Below are positions 21,190-32,895 of a stretch of DNA of 64,000 bases, in pieces. A program made the position numbers and the translations under genes. A model generated the notes under the pieces. It saw nothing but the letters and a program-made list of their open reading frames with translations, was not told where the DNA came from and made no database searches. Origin of the DNA: Euptelea pleiosperma (lineage: Eukaryota > Streptophyta > Magnoliopsida > Ranunculales > Eupteleaceae); NCBI GenBank assembly GCA_035048495.1, contig CM068543.1, positions 26,649,751 to 26,713,750 of the forward strand, in the 5' to 3' direction. The first letter of the stretch is position 1. Each line of letters starts with the position of its first letter.

Positions 21190-21592
21190 GTTAGGATCAG
21201 AAGAAAACATTTTCGTACAACATTTTTGACAACATTTTTGGCGTACCCACATGGAAGATGAATTGATAGCTGATTTTTGGTGAGGATGATCTCCTCACCA
21301 TATAGATCACCCCTACAAAAAATCAGCACATTCCGAAATTTCTAACACCCTCAAATGTGGTTTTGAAGTTAATGATAAAAATAGACAGTCCATAATTCTT
21401 CAACTTATAAACCGGTCTATGAATATCGGAATGATTTGGATTTTTGTAAGGAAGATCTCCTCACCATAGAGACCATCCTCACCAAAAATCATACCATTCC
21501 AAAACTCTAATTTATATATTGGGCTGCACCAAGTTTTTGTTGTAAAATATGTTGTATGAAAATGTTGTCCCCCGATCCTGACCCTATATATA
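21190..21592. mobile_element. Second MITE of the same family, adjacent and diverged
   Basis: It shares the interior of 20789-21179 (GGCGTACCCACATGGAAGAT, GGTGAGGATGATCTCCTCACC, ATGAATATCGGAATGATTTG) but has different arms: AGGATCAGAAGAAAACATTT on the left and ATGTTGTCCCCCGATCCTGA on the right. TATATA runs lie between the two and at the far end. A further fragment lies at 61075-61195. Confidence 0.65.
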
Positions 21593-22424
21593 TATATATA
21601 TAGGGTGCTCAACTCGACTTTAGGTTAGGGTTGGGTTGGGGTCAGGCCTGAATTTTGAGAACTCAATCAAATAGGGTTGAGGTTCAACAAAACCTAACCC
21701 AACTCGAGCCAGACACACACACACATATTAACAAAGATATTCTTGAGACAAATCCTTAAAGGCAACCCAGTACTGCAAGAGTTGGCTTGACTTCAATTCT
21801 GTATGAGAATGTGAGCAGTTGAAAAGCTTATTCTTATGTTGCTAATAATAGAAGTATTTTTTAGTCTTAACTGAAGCCTTGTGTTTTGCTAATGTGAAAA
21901 TGAAGTTATTCTTTAATGGATAGCAAAACAGTCATTGTATTGATCTTGGTTAAAAACCATGGGTCGGGTTGAGAAGAGAGAGAGAGAGAGAGTGATAAAC
22001 TGCTGATGCCCGGTGACATCTCATGCAAACTAGAAAAATGCTACCCCTCAGATAACGGAACAAAAATATGTGCGCACAGTTGAAGCCATCCACCATAGGA
22101 TTTTAGAGATCCAATAGGTCCACGAGGCAACTGTGACGGGTAAATAGTTTTTGCCTCGTGGACCTATTGGATCCCTAAAATCCTATGGTCAATTGACTCA
22201 ACCGCACATGTATCTGTCTGTACTTTGCAGGAAAGTATTTGTAGGAAAATTTATTGGATTATCAAATGTTTGCAATTTGCCGGGAAAATTTTCGTATGGT
22301 GGGGAAGTCCAAGGGAGAGGAGAGAGTCATTTACCAACATTAGGATTTGGTCTGAAGCAAATATTTGTTAGATGTTGTGCCACCAAACACACGTAAATGC
22401 CATAAACATTACGCACAAACATTT

Positions 22425-22650
22425 GTAGGACGACCAAGCATAGCCCTTGAGTGTATAATAAAATGCAAATAAATGCATGTGCCAGCACTAGTAAAAATAA
22501 AAAATTTAAAATACCCTTGAGTGTAATAAAATGCAAATCAATATATGCATGTGCCAGCACTAGTAACAATTTAAAATATAAAATACCCTTGAGTGTATAA
22601 TAAAATGCAAATAAATGAATGTGCCACCACTAGTATAACAATTTAATATA
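22425..22650 (+). repeat. Tandem repeat, about 66-70 bp, three copies
   Basis: The unit contains ACCCTTGAGTGTATAATAAA then ATGCATGTGCCAGCACTAGT. Block B has about two diverged copies at 37340-37500. It is non-coding and lies about 0.8-1.0 kb upstream of P450 copy 3. Confidence 0.8.
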
Positions 22651-22689
22651 TAAAAGACGATTGTCGGTGAGATTCGCGTCGCACAAGAA

Positions 22690-22910
22690 ATATATAAAAA
22701 AATAAAAAAAATAATGAAAATAACAGACTTTTTTCTACAAATTGTCTCAGAAAATAATGGTCATTATATTCATTATAACAGAAAAATAATGAAAAATAAC
22801 AGCCGTTAAAACGAAAATAACGACAATTATTTTCTGAGCATTAAAACGGTACATAACGTAATAGGGGAGGACCAAATCCGTTATAACGTCTGTTTTCTAA
22901 ACCATGGTTA
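22690..22910. mobile_element. Fold-back element of the CCGTT/AACGG family
   Basis: It contains AACAGCCGTTAAAACG, CGTTATAACG-like words and the right end CGTCTGTTTTCTAAACCATGG. It corresponds to 37815-38125 in block B, so it predates duplication II. Confidence 0.55.
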
Positions 22911-23396
22911 GGACTGCTAAATATGGATTTTAAGGGGTGTTATGCCTACGAAGAGGCATCCCAAAAAAACCAAGGATGCCACACACAAAAAGTTGGTCCA
23001 AAATCCACTGTCTAATGAGTTGTTATAGGGTCACCTGTCGGTGACACTTTAATATTAATTGTTAATGAGTTCCAAGTTACCTAGGGAATCTAACCCTTTT
23101 TAAAAAATTAAAACATGCGAGAGAAAGGAAAAAACCGGTTGGCATAGTCCCCGGTTTCCTTAGGTACATGTGTCACAACTTTATTAGTGTTGGACACTTT
23201 ATATGCCCAACATCGTTGCACACTACAAATTATCCTCGTCCCAAATAATGAAGTGAAGGATTTGGGACAAAAATATGCCGTTGGATTTGCAGTTGTTGCC
23301 TAGTGGACCGTGGATCTTTTGAATCAATCAATCAATGGCCTCGAATATATGCTTTTTTGTCCAGTTATCCATGGCAAAACATTTTTCTATAGTATG

Positions 23397-23403
23397 ATAT
23401 AAG
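23397..23403 (+). promoter_or_regulatory. TATA-like box of P450 copy 3
   Basis: ATATAAG precedes the conserved leader AGAGATGGGAGATGG and lies about 50 bp before the start codon. An ATG at 23428, before the chosen start, opens a different frame that overlaps the coding region. Confidence 0.45.
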
Positions 23404-23446
23404 CAGAGATGGGAGATGGAAGAGATCATGTTTGGTGATTACAGCG

Positions 23447-25431
23447 ATGACTTCATGGATCACTATGCTTCTCTTTGTAGTTCTTGTAGGGCTATGGTCG
23501 ATTGCCTACCTCATACGCTCATTTAGAGGGAAATCCCGGCTTCCCCCAGGTCCCTGGGGGCTGCCAGTTCTTGGCAACCTTCACGTGTTGGGTGATCTCC
23601 CTCATCGCAGCCTCCATCGGTTGGCCAAGAAGTATGGTCCAATCATGCACATACGGCTTGGTTTTGTTCAGGCTGTCGTGGTCTCATCCCCTCAGGCGGC
23701 TGAGTTGTTCCTCAAGACACATGACATCACCTTTGCTGGTCGACCCAAAGTACAGGCTTCCGAGTACATGTCGTACGGAAACAGGGGAATGGGATTCTCC
23801 ACGTATGGCCCTTATTGGCGAAATATTCGCAAATTGTGCACTGTAGAGCTCCTTAATAATTCAAAGATTGATTCATTCCAGCCCATGAGGAGAGAGGAGC
23901 TAGGTCGTCTTGTTAAGTTACTCAGTGGTGCTGCAAATACTCGGGCGGTGGTTGATCTTAGCGCAGAAGTGGGATTGCTTATTGAGGAAATGGCATACCG
24001 GATGGTATTTGGCAGTGGCAGGGACGGCAGGTTCAATTTCAAACCAATCATCCAGGAGGCCTTGAAGTTGGCTGGAGCTTTCAACCTAGCTGATTATATC
24101 CCATATATCGGGACACTCGATCTTCAGGCATGGTTTCTATAATCCTTTAATGATTTTAAAGGAACACAATGGAGTTGTTTTCACGGGTTGATTTTTAACC
24201 GGAGATTTTTAAGCATTATATGTGTATTCAGATCCAAAGGTTTGAAATCACCAAACAGGCTTATATAGGTCCACCTAGGGATGTGACAAACATCCATTCG
24301 GTCAGTTGTCCCTAAACGTGTGCCACGTGTCTTATACTATTGTTCCTCATCATTATTGATGAGGGATGTGGACGTGCTGGACATCCTAACTAAGGTTTTA
24401 CATTTTGAAAGTAGAGAGGCCTTTAATTGTGTCATATGGGTGGGTGACCACTTGCGAGTCCTTTATTCAAATCAACCTGATGAACTTTCGAGTTGAGGTT
24501 TTAAAACACTAGTTTTAATTAAATTCTGAAATAAATTTGAACAGATCGAACACTTGTAATTCCATATAACCATCAGTGATAATAACATTTTATAAATCCT
24601 TGCGTCCAGGGACTAACTCGCCGCATGAAGGGTGTCAGCAAGGTCTTAGATGAATTCTTAGAAAAGATCATCGAGGAGCATGCACAAGATACTCAAGACC
24701 AGCGGGGGAATCATAGGGACTTCATCGACGTAATGTTGTCCTTGAAGGAGTCCAATGCACATGAAATGCAGCTTGATCGAAACAATATCAAGGCAATCAT
24801 CTTGGACATGCTTGGGGGAGCAATGGACACATCAATTACTACAATAGAGTGGGCCCTGTCGGAACTCCTGAAGCATCCACAGGTGATGAAACGAGCCCAA
24901 GAAGAATTAGAGAGTGTAGTTGGTATGGACCGGGTTGTAGAGGAGACTGATTTACCAAGGTTAGACTACTTGGACATGGTGGTGAAGGAAAGCATGAGGC
25001 TCCATCCGGCCGCCCCACTGCTCATCCCTCATGAGTCCATGGAAGATATCACCATAAACGGATACCATATACCCAAGAAGTCTCGGGTCCTGATAAATGT
25101 TTGGGCGATTGGACACGACCCCGATGCGTGGTCTGACAATGCCGAAGAATTCTGTCCTGAGAAGTTTATTGGTACCAATATAGATGTTCGGGGACATGAC
25201 TTCCAACTATTACCATTTGGATCAGGTCGTAGAGGGTGCCCCGGATTGCAGTTAGGCTTAACATTGGTTCAACTAGTAGTTGCACAGTTGGTACACTGCT
25301 TCAACTGGGAGCTTCCGGATGGCATGTCACCCAAAAACTTGGACATGAGTGAGAAATTCGGCCTAACGGTAACAAGGGCTAACCATCTACTTGCCATCCC
25401 AACTTATCGCCTACGCATAAAAAATTCATGA
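23447..25431 (+). CDS. Cytochrome P450 copy 3, CYP736A/CYP71AU-like
   Basis: Exons 23447-24127 and 24610-25431 give 500 aa. The chosen start is the ATG of [10 protein letters not shown], six residues upstream of the ATG used by copies 1 and 2; a downstream ATG at 23465 is also possible. Present are the anchor (about 7-26), hinge PPGPWGLP, C-helix WRNIRK, I-helix GGAMDTS, K-helix ESMR, PEKF in place of the usual PERF, and the heme loop [10 protein letters not shown] with Cys437. The intron (482 bp, 24128-24609) has GC at the donor and holds a half-copy of the fold-back family (24170-24360). By eye its second exon differs from copy 4 at about 27 of 268 residues. A working ER monooxygenase is expected; the substrate cannot be told from sequence. 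Confidence 0.92.
24170..24360. mobile_element. Fold-back family fragment in the intron of P450 copy 3
   Basis: It contains CACGGGTTGATTTTTAACC, ACCTAGGGATGTGACAAACATCC and GTGTGCCACGTGTCTTATA. It is the right half of the element seen in the introns of copies 1 and 2. The copy 4 intron (313 bp) lacks it, having only the flanking GACTCG-type text. Confidence 0.6.
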
Positions 25432-25479
25432 GTGTCCTCTCATCTCAGGATTTGTGCTCATGGGTGTCTTGGGTGCGGA

Positions 25480-25829
25480 ATAAATCTCACAAATGCCTTA
25501 TTATGTAAAATCAGTGTATCCCTTGCATGTTAGTTCAAGTGGAGGCACGCACAGTACTGTGACTTCAATCTAGAGTGATAAGATATTCCACCAAGAGTTG
25601 AAGCCTTCTTATGGACACCAGCGCTGGAAAAATCCCATTAGTAGGCCATCTCAATCATAGGAATTATTTCGAATAAATGTATCATGTGTAAGGAGAATGA
25701 GGAATATGTAAACCTTCTTCTCATACCCTGCAAAATCACTTGCTGTAAAATCACTTGTGGCTTTAACTCTTTCGCTTCTTTAGATCCTCCTCCTCTTCTT
25801 CTCGTACTCTTTTCTTCTAACCTCTTCCA
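25480..25829. other. No gene; possible 5' flank or LTR remnant of the copia element
   Basis: Homology to the flank of copy 4 stops at about 25475. The DNA from about 25750 is pyrimidine-rich and runs into the gag start at 25830. No 5' LTR matching the DNA after the element (34844 onward) could be recognised. Confidence 0.35.
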
Positions 25830-27863
25830 ATGGCAGCCACCATGCCCTCTGTTTCTTTTCCTCTTCCAAATGTAACCACTCTTGTGTCTATTAAACTTGA
25901 AAAAGAAAATTATTTACTTTGGCGTAGCCAATTCGAGCCAATCCTCTTCACCAACGATCTTTATGGCTTCGTTGATGGCTCTATTCCATGTCCCGACCAG
26001 CAATTTTCTGATTCAGATGGCAACACAACGATTAATCCAGCATTCTTATTGTGGTGAAAACAAGATCAGATGATTGCAAGCTGGCTTAAAGCCACTTTAT
26101 CAAAGTCGGTTCTCACTCAGGTCGTCCGTTTGACCTCCTCACATGAAATCTGGAACTCTCTTGAATCGTAGAACGCCATTCATTGAAGGTCTCAAAAATC
26201 TCAACTTCGATTGCAGATCCAGACTTCGAAGAAAGGGACATTTTTTCTAACAGAGTATTTTCATCGGGCCAAGATCGCAGACAACTTAGCTGCAATCGAC
26301 TTCCCTATTCCAGAAGACGATTTCGTCTCTTCCATGCTTCGTGCATGGTCCCAAAGACTACGATGCGTTATATATTTTGTTTCTTCCAAATGTGATACTA
26401 CCTCTTTGGATGAACTCCATGGTCTCCTCCTTAGCCAAGAAATGAGACTTGAATGTCAAATTCAAGAACCTTACACAAGAGTCACCATCAGCTGCCCTTT
26501 TTATTTCCAAGAAAGGCACTTCTTCATCACGTGGAAAGAACAATATTGTCTCACGCACTCCACATAATCGGGGACGTGGTCGAGGCAGAGGTGGCCCGCC
26601 ATCTCGATTTACTCATCAATTACATGGTTCCACTCCTACCCGGCCTCCATGCCAAATATGCAACAAAATTGGCCATACGACCTTGGATTGCTTCCATCGT
26701 ATGGACCACTCCTTCGAAGGACGTTAGCCTCCTGAAAAACTCGCAGCTATGGTTGCTTCTCGGAATTCTAACTACACATGGTACACCGATACTGGTGAAA
26801 CCAATCATGTCACCTCCAACTTGGCAAATCTGTCCGTCCAGCTTGAATATCAGGATCGAGGTGATCAAATATCTGTCGAAAATGGTAATGGTCTTGATAT
26901 TAAGTATTATGGCTCCTCTTTACTTCGAACCTCTGCTCACAATTGTAAGCTTAATAATCTCCTACATGTTCCTACCATGACAACTAACCTTACTCGGTCA
27001 ACCAATTTGGCAAAGATAACAATTGTCCATTTATCTTCACTAACACCTCTTTTTTTGTTAAGGACAACTTGTCGGGGAAGATCATTTTGAAAGGGCTGAG
27101 TAAGGATGGACTATACCCATTACAAATAAAGCATGACCACAATAATAAAGCTTCACCTCTAACTTCTCTCTTCACTGCTCGAGCTCCCTACAACATCTGG
27201 CATCACAGACTTGGTCATCCGACAAAGAATGTTATGAGTCAGATCTTATCCAGTCATACACATCCTATTCAAGGATCTTCTCAACTCTTATCCATTTGCT
27301 CCTCTTGTCAAATGGGTAAGAGTTGTCGATTACCTTTTTCAACGTCAGATTCTGTTGCACCTCTTGAACTTGTTCACACTTACATTAGGGGCCTTTCGCC
27401 TATTACTTCAATAAGTGATCTTCGCTATTATATTATATTTGTTGACGACTTTAGTCACTACTGTTTGTTCTGTCCTCTCACTCGCAAATCTGATGCATTC
27501 GATACTTTTGTCTCCTTCAAAAATTTAGTTGGATAGCATCTTGCGCTCCTTTGGTTGTGCTTGCTTTCCATTCTTACGACCATTTCAACTCACACAAATT
27601 GCAATATCGCTCGGTCACATGCATCTTTCTTGGATATAGTCCTCAACATCGGGGCTTCCGAAGCTTAGATCCACAAACTGGACGTGTGTATGTCTCACGA
27701 CATGTCAAATTTGATGAAATGGTCTTTCCTTTTGCTAATTGCAATGGCTCTAGTCCATTTATGTAGCCCTCTTAATGGATTTCCCCAACGGTTTACTTGG
27801 CCCACACCCATCACCTACACCTCCCCCATGTCCAAAGGATTATTCATCCTACCACAATGGCCC
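25830..27863 (+). mobile_element. Ty1/copia retrotransposon, gag-protease-integrase part, defective
   Basis: In order along + frames: a gag N-terminus with LVSIKLEKENYLLWRSQF (25830-26055), stopped by TGA at 26055; the zinc knuckle CQICNKIGHTTLDC (about 26650-26690); a protease-like WYTDTGETNHVT where D-S-G-A is usual; the pre-integrase IWHHRLGHP and CSSCQMGKS pair (about 27195-27330); integrase VDDFS; and then, after a large internal loss near 27530, the integrase end with FLGYSPQHRGFR and GRVYVSRHVKFDE. The middle of integrase, with the rest of its catalytic triad, is missing. Several stops and frame changes separate the pieces. It is a dead element; coding continues at 32896 beyond an inserted element. 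Confidence 0.9.
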
Positions 27864-30800
27864 TGTAATGACCCAAGTTTTCGTGTCTTCTTCGAGGAAT
27901 TCGGGTCGCCCACTGGGATTCCAGACCCATTTTTGATCACTTTCTTCCCCGGGTTTGCAGGTCACACCTCATGATCCAAGGAAGTTGTTAGCAATAAAAG
28001 TCCATCTGTGGACTTAGGGTGCTCCTTCCCTCGCTTTCTAGAGGACTATGGTTCTCTACGAATTCTTTTTGGGCGCCTATAGCCTTAAATAGAATTCGAA
28101 TTCACTGTCATGGCCTAATCTCACATTGCTTTTGGTGCCCATGTGACATCTGAGTACAACAGTAGGTAGAGAGATGAACACTCTTCGCATCCGTATGGTC
28201 AGATTTTTTAGAGTCGCTCTGTACCACATCTTATAAAGGAAAATATTTTAGAATGTATAATGGATTGGTACACATACAACCAAGTGATGAAATGATGGAA
28301 TTTCAACCAACCCTACCTACTACACCCTATGTTGGCCCATGTTGCGACATGTGTCGAGACACTTCATAGGATGTCAATACATGTCAATCACAACTTTTAC
28401 ACAAATGACAAAGTTTAGGGAAAGGGCAAACTTACCATTTTCAATATTACCATAATGCCATTAAAAAAACAACATATACATTTAGGGGTGATGGATAGTA
28501 TTTTGCTCTATCGTTGTAACTTACTCACAAATCGAATCCAAAATCTACAAAAAATCAAATTAACAATTTAAGTATAGTACAAATATAGGGATCGAACTGC
28601 AAAAAATGGTGATGAATAAGGAAATAACTTGATCAAACAAATAATTCTAGACAAAATTTTTTTTATTAACTATAACTGTAGAGAACAAGTTTTTACCAGT
28701 CATCAACAGAAGTTGTCAATCTCTCTAATGACTGGAAAACATTACACTTGATAAGCAAAGCTAAACTAAAAAAATATAAGAATGATAAATAAATTAAAGA
28801 TTAAAAGAAATAAACAAAGAAAAAAGAGATCTGATGCCAAGAAAAGACTATAGCCGAATAGGTGTGTAGTCGAGAGAGATCGCTAGCCGGAAAGTAGCCA
28901 AGAGAAAAACTCCTTCCATCGTCTATTGAAGGTCCTTTTATAGATGGGATGTGTAACATTCTTTCTATCTTTAGTGAATTAAGACTTTCTTTTCTTAGAA
29001 AAAATATTTTCAAAGATGAAAATAATTATATACAATATATTTTTCTTTTCTCAATAGAATCATTCACCAAATTATTCTCTTAAAACTTCATTTTGAAAAT
29101 CAATAAAATATTCTTTTATTTTGCAAAAAAGAATTTTTTTTCGATAAGATATTTCTTTCTTAGGCATTCCATCATTTTTAAATTTTAAAAATATTTTATT
29201 TTTGCAAAGCCATCCTCTTACCTTTTTTAATCTGGACCGTTTAATTTGTTGTAATCTAAATCACCTTGGTTCATATTTGGCCTACTGCATTGGCTCACTT
29301 CTTGCCTAATTTCTTGGCCCATCAACGTAATCCACCATTTTGCTCAGATTTGGGCTTTTATACATAAGCTTTTTTTGGGCTTGGACTTATGCTCGCTTTA
29401 GTCTTGTGGGTTCGGGTACCTAATGAAATAAGATTATTAATAAAAAGTAATTAACTATTATTAAGAGAAATCTAATATACAATTGGTGAAAAGAGAATAT
29501 CCTATTTAATGTAAGTTTGAGGATTTGTATAAGATAATTCTAATAATCAACTAAGGAAAATGGGGTAAAAATGCATAAAATGATGACTTATTAAGGGGAG
29601 TGCCTTGCGTGAAAAGAAAGAAAATCTTTGTCTTCTTTTCCTCTCGAAACTCCTCCTAGTAAACTTCCTCTATAGATCTCCCTCTCTCTCTACTCTCTCA
29701 CTCTCTAGAGTAACTAAACTTAATTGTGAGTATGTTGCTCACCTCTCTTCCTTCTCCATGATTGAACCCCAAATGAAAGCCGTTTAAGAACTAGCGAAAG
29801 TTGTGGAGGGAGAAGCACCACACCTTGAAGAGGAAAGCTCTGTCACAAGTAAGTAACCTCCCCTCCTCTCCATACCCCTGTCCTTTCACTCTTTCATGGG
29901 TTCTTATATTATATTGAATTTATATGACTACCTCTTGTTTAAGAGCATTTACTTCGGCCATTAATGGCCACTTAATATGACAGAAAACAATGAATTAGAA
30001 AAGAAGTATAAGAGGAGAAAATCCAAGGGGAATGTACAAGAAGAGTCTTGTATCAAGATTCATATGGATCCCTATAGTTGACCATCCAGTTGCTTGATTT
30101 CCAAAATAGTCCTTCCCTATTTTGCCAACATACATCGACCAAGTCCATCTTGGTTTGGTCCAAGCCTTTACCTTCAGGACAACCGACAATTCATCTGGGC
30201 AAGTGACCATTCATTAAAGTGTTGTGAACACTTCTTGCACATCTGACCTTCAGGATGTCACCAACTATCCTCACTCTAATCGATGGTGCACCATCCATTA
30301 AACCAGCTAGAGGACATGAATATGCACGGCCTTCCTATGCATGATAGTAAGAAACACGTGTCAATCTCCCACCACCGATTGGCCTAGCTTTTCGCGTCGA
30401 ACACCACCGCAACCTTGACCCATGCATGACCACCTCTAATTTGGACCGTCAAATGTACCTGCAAACATCACATAGGATCGCAAATGGCAGGTAAAATCGA
30501 AAAAAAAAAAGTGGAGGAATCAGCCCATCCAACGGTTGGATGTCACCACCCATGGCAGGTATGGGTGCCCACTTGAGCCATGTCATCTCCTCCTCCAGCC
30601 ATGCACAAGTTCATCTTGCCAACACCTTCTAGGTGAGTTGTTGCCTTGGACTCGCTAGCATGACAGATTTATACAGCTTCAGCTTCACTCCCCTAGTTGG
30701 ACCAATCGAAGTATCTGGATCCAACTCCAATAAGGACCACATATACGTGACCAGCCTTACATCTGGACCACCCAGGGTCACTTGTGAGGTGAGGATACTA

Positions 30801-32895
30801 TGTGGCTCATCCTATGGCATGATCTAACGATTAGTTGGATTGACCGTATGATGGAAAAGTCGAGAATAGTCATGCCCAGATGATTTTGTCAAGTGAACCA
30901 TTGATAAATCTCCCATGTATATCACCCTTCTCTTGGGCAGCTAGCTGCCATGCAATCCTATAACCAACACGTACCACCCTACCAAGTAGCCTTGCTCCCT
31001 TCCTCACATATAGTTAAGTTCCAACGACGAAACTAACCTTAGAAACTAAATCGTCACCATGTTTAACCTAAATAAACCAAATAATCGAATATCCAGATCC
31101 TTATAAGTGTCAGAGCATGGGTTTCCTGTTCAAGTTAGAGACTCACTGAAACCTTTTCAATCGAACTCCAACTTACCAAAGCGAGTCGGGTTAACCGAAT
31201 CATGATTGATCGTGGTTTACCTATTTTACTGAAGTTCATCTCACCTGATTGAGATTACGGTTTCTGTAGAGTCTTGACCGTGGCCAAAGTCGATTAGCCT
31301 ATAAGACATTTTTTTATCGGTATGTATTTTTTTAAAAACCCTCTTATATTCCAAATCCTATTTTAGTTTCTCTTAAACGTTTTTCATGATGACAGCGTAC
31401 GGCCTCAAGGAAGAAATAATGAATGAGGAGAAATTCAAAGCAGAGATCGAAGGAATAGAAACTGGGAAGTACTAGACTAGTTACTCAACCAACAAAGAGA
31501 AATTATACATTTTACTGTAAGTGGCCTCCCTTCTCCTTCATGCCTTGTATTAGGCCTCCGTAGAACCAAAACTAATTTATTGAAAATGTTCTTCAATGAA
31601 ATGCTTTGACTTGCATATCAAATTTGTTTTATGCATTATTATTATCTATCTCTAAACTTGCATATTTTGAAATGTTAGGATTCTTGTATGATTCGAGGAG
31701 TTATTTAGGATTTTAAACTACACTAAGCATGTGACAAGATAATCATTGTTTTATTTGTATGATCACCAGACACTAAGCATGTAACAAGATATGATCGCCC
31801 GATGGGGATTAGACGCACCAGATAAACTTTGGATCCTTAGTAAATCTACAGCCATCGAATGTTTGACTAGCGGTGAATTTGGTTACGTAACAGACTCTAG
31901 CTAGTGAACTTGGGAGCTATGTATATAGCTATTGATGAGTTGGATATGAGACGAGGGATTGATTTGGAGAGATACTCAGGTTGGGGTGGTGAGAAAATCA
32001 GTCAGATACCACGCTGGGGTGGTGAGAAAATCAGTCGATATTTTTAGTGGTCCAAATAAACTTGTGGGACTGGGTCCCAATTTAGAAAGTGGAAAAATGA
32101 TAATTAATAAAATGAAACCTGTTATATATATTGCATGCTTATAGGTAGACTCTTGAGTAAAGCCCGGTGTGGGCCGAGAGGTTACGACTTCGGCCCAACA
32201 CTATTATTGATTTATGAACTGCAAACTCATGCATCTATGACGTACATGATTATTCTTGCATTATTTCAAATACATGATTTTATAATCTCTCTAACTGTAG
32301 TTCTTTTACAACTGTGCATGGTTTTATATCGTGACCAAAAGGATTTACTTGAGTTTTGATTTGCAAAATGTTTTATCCCCTGACATGTAGAAGTTGGGCA
32401 TATTTACGAGCTTTTTCATAAAAGCTCATCTACTTACAGTCTGTTGCGGAGAAAAACTTATGGAATTATCCAGATTGATTTTGGAGTGATGTTCAAATGA
32501 GGTGGAGTGTAATTCACTACGATATTATGGTCGAGTAGGTATTTATCTTTAGATCGTTCAATTTCTTTGCTTGTTTACATATATGTATCATTGAGTTTAC
32601 ACACCTCATTAATGTATAATATTGTGATAACACATAGGATCTATCATTAGTAACTATTAACCTTATTACAACCCATTATGTTCTTTACATTAATTGAAAT
32701 GGTTTAGGTGCAGATGTGTTGCTTAGTAGATTCCCGCTTCCGCACTAAAAAAAAAAGTTACCCTAATTTTTTCATAACTTGGGTTAGATGAGAGAGAGTG
32801 AGAGCCTTGTGTACCTTGAATTCAAGCGTTGGATTCAGGATATAAGGTGCACACCTCGGGATTTGTGTAGTTGGAATCGAGGACGTGACAGGCCC
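27859..32895. mobile_element. 5.0-kb element inserted in the copia element, TG...CA ends, 5-bp duplication
   Basis: The copia coding DNA is broken by 27864-32890. The insert begins TGTAATGACCC and ends GACGTGACA, and GGCCC flanks it on both sides (27859-27863 and 32891-32895). TG...CA with a 5-bp duplication fits an LTR retrotransposon. No long direct repeats and no gag or pol were found. A minus-strand TATA-like CTATAAAAGGACC lies near 28931-28943, and 31970-32040 has GGGGTGGTGAGAAAATCAGT twice. It could be a large non-autonomous derivative, or an element whose LTRs I failed to match by eye. Confidence 0.6.

Larger units (their letters stand above)
20335..25475 (+). repeat. Segmental duplication II, copy A (contains P450 copy 3)
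   Basis: It matches about 35070-40975 in order: the GTGCGAGT...GTGAAGATC start, a GGGTTGGGTTGG segment, a GAGAGA microsatellite, tandem repeats, a CCGTT element, then the P450 gene and about 40 bp of its 3' flank. Elements found in only one copy include the MITE pair at 20789-21590 (A only) and the hAT MITE at 36792 (B only). Confidence 0.8.

Noticed and set aside
22425..22650. CRISPR-like array
   Set aside because: Units are contiguous with diverged full-length copies and no unique spacers; this is a plant tandem repeat.
23502..23846. Second + frame inside exon 1 of copies 3 and 4 (also 39149-39511)
   Set aside because: It overlaps the P450 frame and has no motif; it is open by chance through GC-richer codons.
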